NCBI GenBank assembly: GCA_944380695.1
Contig: CALWII010000035.1
Span: 1 to 20,413, forward strand
Length of the DNA: 20,413 nt
From: an uncultured Clostridia bacterium
GTDB lineage: Bacteria > Bacillota > Clostridia > Christensenellales > UBA1242
Direction: 5' to 3'
The position numbers were made by a program, and so were the translations under genes. How positions within the stretch are numbered: the first letter of the stretch is position 1; each line of letters starts with the position of its first letter. Below the pieces are notes generated by a model that did no database searches, was not told the origin of the DNA, and worked only from the letters and a program-made list of their open reading frames with translations. Shown here one piece after another: positions 20,390 through 20,413 of the stretch.

Positions 20390-20413
20390 ATTGGCTATAT
20401 TTCTTAAAAAAAA

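Noticed and set aside
1..20413. CRISPR arrays, rRNA genes or insertion sequences
   Set aside because: I saw no regularly spaced direct repeats, no rRNA-like conserved blocks and no transposase frame on either strand.

Overview
The window reads as an AT-rich chromosomal segment from a low-GC, Clostridia-like member of the Bacillota, probably an uncultured lineage. The basis is strong AGGAGG-type ribosome sites, sigma-A-like promoters with 17-nt spacers, U-tract hairpin terminators, and a Firmicutes-style gene set: RNase J, GreA, TrmR/YrrM-like methyltransferase, DegV, MinD with a MinE-like partner, and a DUF378 protein. TGA is used as a stop (for example PAP2 and minD), so the code is standard.

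Layout. 1-1257: end of an unidentified gene, a two-way terminator, a leftward DUF378 membrane protein, then greA behind a near-consensus promoter. 1281-6232: an unknown polytopic membrane protein, RNase J overlapping a TrmR-like methyltransferase by one base, then a PAP2 phosphatase, tsaE and tsaB with overlapping ends. 6261-6860: a monocistronic double zinc-knuckle protein with an extremely acidic tail, ending at a terminator shared with a 1096-residue leftward surface protein (signal peptide, four beta-rich repeats, one membrane span, cytoplasmic coiled coil). 10346-11106: a TauE/SafE permease split into two overlapping half-genes.

11206-15034: a ferredoxin (56 aa, GTG start), a degenerate Ppx/GppA-like protein, an MreB-like actin with a Glu where Asp is usual, a strong terminator, then minD and a MinE-like protein without the usual N-terminal membrane peptide. 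This looks like a cell-shape and division-site module. 15094-15927: DegV, leftward.

15928-17611 is sparse and RNA-rich: a multi-hairpin element closed by a perfect 10-bp inverted repeat, a small DUF6985-like gene with a palindrome in its promoter, several leftward terminators, a tRNA-Leu(CAA), and a promoter that would start a transcript exactly at a two-hairpin leader about 170 nt ahead of a sigma-region-4-like HTH gene. 17612-20389 looks phage-derived: the HTH protein, a convergent membrane-anchored SH3-like protein, and an intact large terminase. No integrase, portal or capsid gene is in the window, so prophage, gene-transfer agent and domesticated remnant cannot be told apart here.

The items most worth a second look are the 17439-17492 leader, the 16236-16378 element, the MinE variant with its actin/Ppx neighbours, the split TauE, the surface protein, and two genes whose -10 boxes imply leaderless mRNAs.
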